Shown: piece after piece, positions 45,205 to 54,416 of the stretch
How the letters are laid out: each line of letters opens with the position of its first letter
Position numbering within the stretch: the stretch's first letter is position 1
Origin: Gnetum montanum
Taxonomy: Eukaryota > Streptophyta > Gnetopsida > Gnetales > Gnetaceae
Direction of reading: 5' to 3'
Length of the DNA stretch: 54,416 bases
Assembly: GCA_015680685.1 (NCBI GenBank)
Contig: MNCI01008930.1
Span: 315,271-369,686 of the forward strand
Made by a program: the position numbers and the translations under genes
Notes under the pieces: model-generated
Seen by the model: the letters and a program-made list of their open reading frames with translations, nothing else
Databases searched by the model: none
Told to the model about the DNA's origin: nothing

Positions 45205-46815
45205 CCTTGCACTCAAAGTTGGGCCTTAGGGTGGCCTCTGTTGATGTAGGCAAGTTGGTGCCAAATTTGATGGCTTTGTGACTTGGGACCTTGGGATGCG
45301 TAGTCATTAGGCCATGATTAGTTACTTTTGTACTTGTGGCCACTATTGCATTTTGCTTGTGCACATGTTGGTTTTTATAGGCCACATAGGTTGGGTCATT
45401 GTTGGCTTGGGCTACCTCTTCTATGCCTTTTTTTTTTGGGAAAAGGCTTGGCTCAGAGACTTTGGGGCTAACTAATATAGTTTGGACTTGATGAAGTCAT
45501 TTATTGCACCCTTGAAGATAGTCAATAGGTGCATCTCTACTAGGGGTTCACGCCACATTGGAGATATTTTGGCATACGCTTTAGGGGCCCTTTCTTTACT
45601 TGCATGAGCTTGTCAAGGGTTGCTTTATGCTTTAGGTTGTACTTGAAGCATGTCACAAATTGGTTGAGGAGGTCCTCTAAGGACATGATTGAGGCCCTGT
45701 GTAGCCCATGACACTAGTCTAAGGCCTTGCTAGTAAGTGACATGGGGAACATGCACATGATGGCATGTGGCTAGGGTTGAACTCTTACCAAAATGTGACC
45801 AAGTGTGTGTTGCAATTCCCTTCATCATTGTACTTGGTTAGTTTAGGCAGTTGGACCCCAGTTGGAAGAGTTAAAGGTGGTATTGTAGAACTTATGGGAT
45901 CATCCTGGTAGAAGTCCACCACCTTAACGGTGTTCAAGGAGGTAGCCTTGAGATAATTGATCTCTTTCATCAAGCTTTGGATCAACAAGAATGCCTAATC
46001 CAAGCTTAGGAATGTGCCAGCTAGTTGCATTGGTTGGGCTTGTATTGGGTGTACAACATAGGATCAGATTTTTGGTTGTGAGGTTTGCCAGTGTAACATT
46101 GTAGTAGATGGTTGTTGCCAGTTTAACATCGTAGCAGATAGGTGTTGCTAGTTTAACATCATAGAAAATGGGTTTAGTTGATGCATTTTCCAAGCAATGG
46201 ATGTGGTGATTGAGGTAGGCCACACATGAGTTGGTTGGACAGATGCCATGGTCATTGATGAGACAAGTATGATATAGGACGCCTAAGTTGTCTAGGGCTG
46301 GGAGGTGGCCCTTGCATGAGCATAGGGTTGGGAAAATGCAGTGGTCACTTTCAATGAAGGTTGAATTGGCATGGTTACCATCTTAGAGAGGATGGGTGAA
46401 CCAAATCGAGGAGGGGTTATACTACGGAGTGGTTGTTGGAAGATGGTGTAGAAGGGGCTCTTGTGTTTGAAGCATGCCTCAAACTCATCTTCTTCCTCTT
46501 GTGAGGCTTAATCGTAGGTTGTCCCTACATCATAATTATTTACATAGATGAGTTGGGACAATAGCTAATAGTAGGACTCTAGGAGTGGGATTATATCGAA
46601 CAAGGAGGGCTTGTACTCTTGTCCATCCTAGTGGACTCATTTTTAGTCCTATTTTGCCTCTAAGTCAAGGCAATTCATTGGTAATCCTTCTTGGATTTTG
46701 GTACAAACAAAATTATATTGTTTGTGGCTTAGTGCAACATGCTTTGGGTGGATCTTAGTGTCAAATGTGTTAGACATCGACATGGAAGATCGACCTAAAT
46801 TCATGTTCATAGGTT
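45205..46815 (-). pseudogene. gag: gag of a minus-strand element D, 3'-truncated
   Basis: The minus strand starts near 46815 with MNLGRSSMSMSNTFDTKIHP and QYNFVCTKIQEGLPMNCLDL, like the gag N-terminus of A and E. It later has LMKEINYLKATSLNTVKVVD and FYQDDPISSTIPPLTLPTGV, matching E (MVKVMDFYQDDPVNPAIPAL), then MFPMSLTSKALD and QFVTCFKYNLKHKATLD of the capsid core. It stops at 45205, where the LTR of B begins, before the zinc-finger part. Repeats reading CYDVKLAT lie at about 46080-46160, matching the array after integrase in B. Many stops. Confidence 0.75.
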
Positions 46816-47204
46816 GGGTTGTGAGAATTGTTGTTTACAAAAAATGGCTAACTTTGAAAATTGCAAAAAAATGACTCAGTCTACAGGTAGCAGAAAAATG
46901 GTTAAGTATAAAAATGTAGAAAAATGGCTAAGCATAAAAATGCAGAAATATGGCTAAGTATGGATATTACAAAAAAATTGAGTAAGTGTAAAATTGTTGA
47001 AAAAATGCTAAGTATGAAAATGCAGAAAAAATGCTAAGTATGAAAGTTGCTAAAAATGGCTAACTCTGGTGCTACGCTCACTATGCTAGAGCTTGCCACA
47101 CTCACTATGCTAGAGGTTTCTATGCTTTAAGAACTTGTTACGCTCTCTAGAGCATCCAAATTTTTGGCTAAGTGCCAATCAAAAAATGTAGAAGGAAATG
47201 ACAA
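46816..47204 (-). other. Leader of element D
   Basis: An AT-rich stretch of AAAAATGGCTAAGTATAAAAATGCAG-type imperfect repeats (46850-47060) is followed by TACGCT/TATGCTAGAG motifs (47065-47150). It lies between the D primer site and gag, so it corresponds to the repeat-bearing leaders of A and E. Confidence 0.6.
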
Positions 47205-47223
47205 GGCCCTCCTTCTAACACCA
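47205..47223 (-). promoter_or_regulatory. Primer binding site of element D, tRNA-Asn type
   Basis: The minus strand reads TGGTGTTAGAAGGAGGGCC, two or three transitions away from the site of A. Six bases separate it from the LTR end. Confidence 0.75.
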
Positions 47224-47229
47224 AAAAAC

Positions 47230-47627
47230 TATAATGACCAAAAACATCAATGGCTAGAATCATTGAGAGGTCAATGGATGCATAGCCTTAACCCCACCTC
47301 TACATGAGGGCCTTCCTGGAAATGGAGGTAGAGCATCCTAAATGGTCTTGTTGATCAAATAGAAACTTTTCCAATTGCAACTAGGGTAGTGAATCCAACT
47401 AAAGGCTGTCATGGTTAGCAAAAATAAAAATGCAAAGAATACATAGTACAACATGAAGAAACTTTAGAAAGTGTAGAAATATGTAAGAAAAATGCAAGAA
47501 AATGCTAGAAACAGGGGAGAGAAATGGAACACTACCGCAAATGGAAGAATAGTTAACTCCAAAAGGGTTTTAGAAGGTACACAGTCTAAAATAGGCATAG
47601 TGGAAGTGTGGTCATAGTCTTGGTGGT
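47230..47627 (-). repeat. 5' LTR remnant of element D (U5 side)
   Basis: On the minus strand it ends in CATTATA before the primer site and aligns with the U5 ends of F and E. It is cut at 47627 by the 5' LTR of E, so E inserted into D. The remainder of the D LTR is not in the window. Confidence 0.65.
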
Positions 47628-49365
47628 TGAAACACCCTAAAAGAAAATGTGGGGTCATCCTGGCTTCACTAGGCTCTTGCAGTCCGCACAACACCATGGC
47701 AGTCCATCGGGAAAAGAACATCCTGGGTCCAGGATGGCTGGTTCGGTAAAATTTTCTACTTTAGGCATGGATGAGTTCCATACCAACTCACCCGCCTGCC
47801 AAAGTAGTCTGAATAGCCGACAGCCTGCTTAGAAATGGTGTCTACAATCAACAACAGTAGCCTAGGTGCATAGGAGAAGCAGTTCAGCAAGTTTTCTAAG
47901 TAACAAAGCTTGCTAGGCTATGATGTGTAGCGTAGCAAGCCTCAGAAAATAATGGCGGAATGAGATGTTACGCTACGTGATGAAATATGGCGTAGCATAG
48001 CAACAACTTCACTACTCACCTCCCTCATCCAATCTCGAGTTCTGCAATGATGTACCTTCTCGCGAAGAAGTGGCGGACCATGTCTGTTGCTACACTACGC
48101 TGAGCTACATGGTGTAGCAAGGCGTAGCAATCCTGTGGAAAGGAACAGAAGGCGGTTCGAAAGGTGAAATCAACGAAGTCCGAAGAACTTGCATTATGGC
48201 AGAATAAGCTGAAAATCAAAAAAGCTATCTCATTCGCTATGCTACGCTACGTAGCATAGTATCATGTAGCAAATATGTGACATACGGCAAGATACATGGC
48301 AAGGTGCTACGCCACGATAAGCAAGCCACATCACAAAACACAGCACGACAGGCAGGTGGCTGTGTGACATCAATGCACTCCACCTCAATCGAATCATTGG
48401 CACATGCCTCTAGGAGCTGGAGGCATAGTCATGACCGGGTAGGATCGTAGTTATTGCTTGCATCACAACGGTCTTGCAAGCTCAACGGTTACAAACAGCT
48501 CGAGGAACACCGGTAAGTTGGCGCAAGTCTACAACAACGAAGTATTCAAATAGTTACATATGCTTACCTTCGACCCTATAAATAGCTTGTCAAACAGCAC
48601 AAAAAAAGGACCATGAAAAAAAAGAGAAAAAAGGGGAGTCTCCTGGACTGAAACAAACAAAGAGAAATACCTGCAATCTCATAATAAGGGAAAGAAAAGG
48701 AGAGGCCAACAATCTATAAAAGGAACATCTCCTGGCTAGCATAAATCTCGGGGTCTTGTTCTACCACCTTGGTAGGATCCTACCCTCGTTGTATATACAT
48801 GAAGTCTATGCCCAAGTGCACAACTATTCCTATTTCCCAGCATGCTTTGGTCACTCTCGAAACTTTCTACACTCCACCACATCGTGCAGCTGATTGTGCC
48901 ACACCCTGACCGGACAAATTTATAGCTCTAAAGTGGTGCATGTTCCTAATTGTATCTTATGTTATCTCTTATTTACTGTCTGGCTTCCATGTATTGTTTT
49001 CTATTTTATTTACCTTCAAGCATCATTTCATATTATTGTGACAGTTACATTTTTCTTATTCAGCATTACTTTTGCATTACCCTCGTATCTCTATTTCATT
49101 TGCTATCTTGCACCACTGTTGCATTTTTTTAGTTCCTTTCTTTTCCCACTATATCTACCCATAAGCACCATCCCACAATTCGTACAGTCCATATTGCAAA
49201 AGGCTATATTAACACTGACATAAGTCCCTGTTTGATCGACTAGACCATTCAAGGCACCTCGTGTTCGCACACACCCAGCACTACCCTCCTGTGGGCATGG
49301 GGTTGGAACTGTTGTGTCTGCCGACCTTGGCGTTCTTCCAGCCATTGACATTTTCAGTTGCTACA
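47628..49365 (+). repeat. 5' LTR of element E
   Basis: Starts TGAAACACCCTAAAAG and ends GTTGCTACA. U3 carries GTAGCGTAGC and GCTACGCTACGTAGC motifs (47930-48320). The TATA box is CCTATAAATAGC at 48575-48586. F is the same LTR type in the other orientation. The open frames inside (48894-49223 and others) lack any domain. Confidence 0.85.
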
Positions 49366-49371
49366 GTTTTC

Positions 49372-49390
49372 TGGTTCTAGAAGGAGGGCC
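49372..49390 (+). promoter_or_regulatory. Primer binding site of element E, tRNA-Asn type
   Basis: TGGTTCTAGAAGGAGGGCC lies six bases after the LTR. Only positions 4 and 5 differ from the site of A. Confidence 0.8.
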
Positions 49391-50206
49391 TAAAGTGTGT
49401 TTGCGACGTGTCACGCTAGTTCTGTGAGCCTTCTGTGCCCTAATACACACGAGCGTAGGTGCGACACCCTTTGCGGTTGTTTGCATTCTGTGCGGCATAG
49501 ATCGGTCGCCCTGGCAGTTCCTCCAGAGCCCCAAAGAACACAAGGCCTCCATTCGCCAGTTAACGAGATCATTTTACAGTCTTCTTGTGTGCGTACTACA
49601 CCCCACCCCATGTGGTGCAGATCAGTCGCTTGGATGGTCCCTCCAGGACCATGCAAGACATAAAACCTACTTGATCGCTAGTTAACTTGCCCATCCTATA
49701 GTTGTCTCACTTGCGTTCTATACCTCATTCCCATGGTACAGATCGGTTGCCTCGACGGTCCCTTCGAGATCCTACGAGATACAAAACTTACCTGGTCTCT
49801 AGTTAATTTTTTCATCTTACGGTAGTCTCGTATGCCTTCCACACCTCGACTTGCACTTACGTAAACTTGACACCCTTTGCAGTTGTTTGCGCATCGTGCA
49901 GTGTAGATCGGTTGCCTCGACGGTTCCTCTAGAATCCTATGAGATAATAGGCCTTCTAACGGTGATTTAACTTGCTCCTTCTATAGTACTCTCGCATGCA
50001 TCCTACACCCTAGCCAGCACTGACGCGACACCCTTTGAGGTTATTTCCATATTTTATGGTGCAGGTCGGTCGCCTAGATGGTCCCTCCGGGATCCTGCAA
50101 GATGAAAAGCCATCCATTTTCGTTCCTTTTTTATCTTCCTATTCTTCCACATTTTCTAGCATTTTTGCATAATTTTTTCTAGCATTTTCGCATAATCACT
50201 TGCTTA
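49391..50206 (+). repeat. Leader repeats of element E
   Basis: About five diverged units, spaced roughly 130-170 bases, each with GGTGCAGATCGGTCGCCT-like sequence followed by GACGGTCCCTCCAGGATCCT-like sequence and, in several, GACACCCTTTGCGGTTGTTTGC. No coding frame. They sit where A has its 68-bp repeats. Confidence 0.75.
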
Positions 50207-50209
50207 ATG

Positions 50210-52680
50210 ATGGCTTCTACCACCATCATTTTCAATATTTCCAACATGGAAGTGCCCTTCGTAGCCCAAGGCACTACTAGTGCTAAACAACGGTTGAATC
50301 CAGCACCAGAAACACGTTGGTCTCTCAGGATCCAAAACCGAGGACCTAAGGGCCTAGCCTAGTAACACGAGCATTGTAATTTCCTTTGTGTGAAGGTGCA
50401 GGCTAAACTACCCTTAGATTTACATGAACTCAAAGAAAAATGTAGCTTCAAGTTTTCTTACTGCAATAGGGAGGAATTCGTTCCTAACCAGGGCATTTCC
50501 CTGTCTTTGACATAAGCAAACCAAAGGCTGCTAGATCAACTAATCTAGTTGACAAGGCTTAGGGGGCAACAAGACACAGTGTCCAACTAGGATGATCCCT
50601 TTCAAGATGGGCAGGAGGAACTCAACTCCCAATCTGATGAGGGAGACCCAGCCAACCCCATCCCTATCCTGCCAACCTAGTCCTTTTGGGCCAACTCACT
50701 GCCTGGCGTCACCCCCTTCGCCACCATGCCTATGCTTTAGTAGCCTACAACTACAACTACAGTGGGTAGCCATGCTACATTCCCAGCACCTCATCACCCC
50801 TATTGCCCGGTTGCACCTGCAGCAAATGTGCCACCGCAAGCCGTTTATCAGCACGCTACCGCAACATGCAACACACCTATCACGACTACTCTACCACATG
50901 TCCACACTATACCTAGTCTACAACCACACCTAACTCCCATACCAATTCCTACATATGTGACCACCCCACCCACTATGATGGGCCTAGGCCCATTCACGTG
51001 GTGGCTTTTGTCCACTTCCTCATCTATTCCGCAACCATCGCAGATGTCTCATTACACTCGCCCTTAGGTCGACTCGACCCCCCAAACCACACAACTCGGT
51101 GCGGGGCCATGGGGGGTCTCATCAGTGATCCAAATAGCCTACCCAGCAGCTCAACCTGCCATTACCTCTTCGGCGATACCACCTACCAGATGGTGGACAA
51201 CGCAAACAATACCTTTATCAGGGGTGGCCCCAAAGGCACAGCCAATGGATCAAATCGCCACCATTTTCATGCCACCTGTGGGGGTTGCCTCTGTAGTCCC
51301 TCATCCATCTACCATATCCCTAGGTCTGGACCAAGAATTTCAGCTTATTCAAACCCTAACCAAGGAAGTAAAATGCCTTAAAGCTATTGGGTCCAATATG
51401 GTAAAAGTCATGGATTTTTACCAGGATGACCCTGTCAACCCTGCAATCCCTGCCTTGATATTACCACCAGGGATGTCCCTCCCACACTTCAAGAAGTATA
51501 ATGGAGAAGGAGATCCCAATACACATCTCATCACTTTTCGGTTAGAATCTTTGTTGCTACAACAATGGCCACATATGATCATTCGCGTCTTCTCCATGTC
51601 CCTAGCTGGAAAAGCCCTAGATTGGTATCGTGCATTGCCACGTTCATCCATTTCAACTTTGGAAGAACTCTTGACCCAGTTTGTGACACGCTTCAAGTAT
51701 AACTTGAAGCCAGAATCCACGCTGGATCAGGTGATGAGCGTGAAGCAAGACCCACTAGAACCAGTCCAATAATTCATTTAACAATGGAGCGCAACCCTTA
51801 ATGAAATCCATGAACCTATCATGGAGGCTCATTTGTTAGTCATCTTTAAGGGTGCAGTGAACGACTTCATCAAGTCAAAACTATATTACCTTACCCCATG
51901 ATCACTTAGTCAAGCTTTCGCTTAGACAAAAAGCATACAAGACACGGCCGAGGCAAGTAAAGGCCCGACTTATGTCACTTACAAGAACAGTTTTGCAAAG
52001 AAGGATAAGGGTAAAGCCCCAATGACCATGGTGGCTGCTATGGTAGCTAAGGCTAAGCCCAACATAGGAACAGTGGAAACAAGAATAATAAGAAGCCGAC
52101 TGTACCTGCAACCGACTCAAGGCCTAAGCCAGGCCAAGCATTACAACCCACCGCACCTGCACCCGGGACATCTGCATATACTAAACCTAACTTCCAATGT
52201 AAAGATTGTTCAAAATATACTCCATTGCCCCTCAAACCTTCAAAACTCCTAAAGCAACTGTTGGTAGCGGGATACGTTCAATACAAATGGATGTTATAAG
52301 AAGCAAACATGAGGTATCAATGTTACTGCAAGCTCCTTAGAAATCCCTCTTTAGCCTTGCACAATAAACCTCCAGTCCCTAAGGGTTTTAGGCTTGATAG
52401 GTTTTGCGATTACCATCAACTATGTGGTCATACCACGGGTTATTTTCTATCATTGCAAGATGATATCCAAATATTGATTGATCTAGGGCAATTGGTGCTA
52501 GAAGAAAGTAGCCCAGTACATCCTGAAAACCAATCCATGTACATCTATACCGACCCCCACAATGCCAACAATGCCGGTTACGTCATCAACGCTATCGGTA
52601 TTAATAATGATCCCATGCTACCCTTTCAGTTGTTTGTGATTCGCGTGCCTCAGCTGTTGGCACATTTGGCCATTTCATGA
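50210..52680 (+). pseudogene. gag: gag of element E
   Basis: Starts MASTTIIFNISNMEVPFVAQ. Next come CNFLCVKVQAKLPLD and SYCNREEFVPNQG, a Pro/Gln/Thr-rich stretch (50640-51300), and then the well-kept capsid region: FYQDDPVNPAIPALILPPGM, YNGEGDPNTHLITFRLESLL, VFSMSLAGKALDWYRALPRS and FVTRFKYNLKPESTLDQVM. The end has FCDYHQLCGHTTGYFLSLQD and IQILIDLGQL, the C-x2-H-x4-H-T segment seen before protease in gypsy Gag. Isolated stops and frame shifts break it at 50359, 51770, 51901 and elsewhere. Element E is lost beyond 52680. This is the only complete capsid core in the window. Confidence 0.82.
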
Positions 52681-53589
52681 AGCAGATTAAATAGTTGAGA
52701 TTCTTTTATGAAGAAATAGCTAAATTTATAGTTTTAGAAGAGGAGAATAAGTGAACAAAAGGAATTTTCATATTTAAAAAATACTGGAGCAAGCTCACAC
52801 AGCCATGTTGATAAGTACAGAATCATCAATGTGCTGTGCTACTGAGGTTTATAGATGAATATTGCAAATTCAGCAGTTTGGTGTAGGGTGAGGTTATTTC
52901 TTCTGTGTAATTCAAGAATATATTGATTAAAACTTCAAGGTTGAGCAAGATATTTATCTCTGTAAGCAAGATGTTTTCTCAGCAATAAAAAGGAAGAAGT
53001 GGAATATTGCAAATTGAAAGAGGTACTCTGCATTATTATAAGAGACCAAGGCAAAAACAGGATTGTTCAAGGGTTGCCCCAGCATTTTGCCATTAAAATT
53101 CTCATTCTCTGTAACCATTGCTATCCAAAAAAAAAATAATAAGAGTATAAACCAAAATTTGCAATAATTAGAAGCCAGAGAAAGCCTCCAAAATGGCACT
53201 GTGTAAAAAAAGAAACACAGAAATAGAGAATGCAATGGGTCAATGAGCAGGGGTATGTGGCACAGTCAGTGCAGAAAACTATCACTAAAATTCATATACA
53301 TTTTGCGAAACACTTCCTGCACAAACTTCGTTTTTTTTACTCAACAAGATTGATCTAAGGATGAGATCGTTGGTAGTGAATCTGCAGAAAACAGAGCACC
53401 AACTCGAATAGCGCAGAGCGGCAGCAAGATCCTCTCTGAAGACAAGCAAAACTGAAACCCTCACTCAGGCCTTCCACAACGTCATCGGCGCAGTATTCCC
53501 GGCAGCGGTTCAAGAGCAACGACAGCAAGAACGACGACGGCGCTGGCAATGACGCAGAGCAAAATAGAAAAAATCCTCAATGAAATGCC
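52681..53589. other. AT-rich stretch before the right inverted-repeat arm
   Basis: I find no gene or repeat here. A minus-strand open frame (52954-53235) is hydrophobic and low in complexity, with no recognisable domain. From about 53340 the sequence becomes GC-richer, as in the flank of the left arm. Confidence 0.35.
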
Positions 53590-54416
53590 GCGCGTTTTGA
53601 AACAGCAAAGAAGAAAACCCTCCAATGAAACCATTGGCTGTGGTAGAACCTACTCTCACGGTGGCTGTTCACATCTGTGTCTATTTCCATGGGTTGCGGG
53701 CAGAGGAGGAAACGAACCAGTTTTTCCGTCGTTCTTGAAACCGTTGCTTATTATTCGAACTGCAGGAATAAATCAATAACAATAAGGTGCAGAGTGCAGA
53801 GGAGATAAAGGTGGAATCGGCCCTGGAACATTGGGAGCGCCACGAATTAAAAATGCATTCGGTTAAATATACATATACATATAAATATACATATACCTAC
53901 ATATCCTCAAGTCCATGGTCACTATCTATATCATTACAAGAAAAATAAAATATTTTTATGATTTAAAAAGAGAGGAAAATTATGGGATATTTGTGTAACA
54001 TCCTATAAAGGCAATATTTGGCTATTATCCCTTTTATTTATAACTATAATGTTTATAACTAAATTGTAGCCTTTTTTATCTCTATGATAGTTGCAACCAC
54101 CCAAGATATTTTGTAACTTACCTAACTTATTGGGCATGTAATCTCCTAGCTTGTTGGGCAAGTAATTTTCTGATTGGATAGTCCAATTACTTGGGAGAAA
54201 AGCTTGGTGAGATATTTTTGAGATATTTTGGGGATATTTTTGGAAGTTGTAACTTACCTAACTACCTTAGACCCTATAAAAAGGCTTCAAGGGTCAAAAG
54301 GAAAAGGGGGGGAAACCAAAAGAAAAAAAAAGGAAGCTCATCATCACACTTGGAAGATTTGTAAAGAAGATTTTTTGCAAGATGGCTTGCTAGAATAAAG
54401 ATTTCAGCCTCTTTGT
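53590..54416 (+). repeat. Right arm of the inverted repeat (runs off the window)
   Basis: Matches the minus strand of 77-890. The box CCTATAAAAAGG lies at 54273-54284 and GAATAAAGATTTC near 54394. The 76-residue frame at 53549-53779 and the minus frame at 732-923 share ETIGC and CRGGNEP/GRGGNEP stretches, but the agreement is no better than in the surrounding non-coding bases, so I do not call a gene. Confidence 0.75.

Noticed and set aside
30906-47627. LTR H and remnant D as two ends of one minus-strand element containing B
   Set aside because: The U5 part of D does not match the left part of H convincingly, so a single-element origin cannot be supported from the sequence.
48894-49223. 109-residue hydrophobic frame
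   Set aside because: It lies in the transcribed part of the LTR of E; the matching part of F has no such frame.
52954-53235. Phe/Leu-rich minus-strand frame that could suggest a membrane protein
   Set aside because: AT-rich low-complexity sequence with no homologous partner or start context.
1-54416. A single giant DNA transposon with terminal inverted repeats
   Set aside because: The arms look like LTR or promoter ends, are strongly diverged, continue past the window on one side, and no transposase was found between them.

Overview
The window looks like repeat-packed nuclear DNA of a land plant with a large genome. A gymnosperm would fit the long, decayed, nested LTR retrotransposons and the absence of any clear host gene, but the species is a guess. 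Almost everything here is Ty3/gypsy material. No rRNA, tRNA or CRISPR locus was seen. All motif, family and splice calls were made by eye.

Layout. Positions 77-890 and about 53590-54416 are the two arms of a diverged inverted repeat. Positions 1886-6707 hold remains of an Athila-like element: two gag pieces, a tRNA-Asp-type primer site and a decayed second ORF. That ORF is split by element A (6708-23160; LTRs 6708-8207 and 21668-23160; target duplication ccttg/cctgg) and resumes in the same frame at 23166. It stops at a minus-strand truncated LTR (F, 24344-25548). Element fragment C (25549-about 30905, plus) follows, then a minus LTR fragment H (about 30906-31894). Element B (32205-45204) has lost its 5' end. 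A minus-strand gag-leader-LTR remnant D (45205-47627) is interrupted by the 5' LTR of element E (47628 onward), whose gag runs to 52680.

A and B share one plan: protease, then a gene on the opposite strand, then reverse transcriptase, gypsy RNase H, a second archaeal-type RNase H, and integrase. The second RNase H places them in the Tat lineage. The primer sites of A, D and E read TGG-N-N-CTAGAAGGAGGGCC or close variants, which fits tRNA-Asn.

The most interesting object is the antisense gene between protease and reverse transcriptase. In B it can be read as eight exons (38021 down to 33794), in C as exons 2-8, and in A as exons 3-8. Splice sites, intron phases and several exon lengths agree between copies that have otherwise diverged strongly. 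The product would be about 1,160 residues: an FCP1/NIF-like HAD domain with an altered DxDG motif, a retroelement-type middle domain, acidic linkers, a coiled coil and an acidic tail. Because the gene is antisense to the element's genomic RNA, its introns are not removed during retrotransposition.

Two repeat themes recur. Motifs built on TACGC/GCGTA fill the U3 of most of the LTRs and also leaders and the damaged antisense gene of A. Arrays with the core TTAAACTRG sit at the PR/antisense border, the antisense/RT border and after integrase. Every element carries stop codons or lost catalytic residues, so none looks autonomous today.
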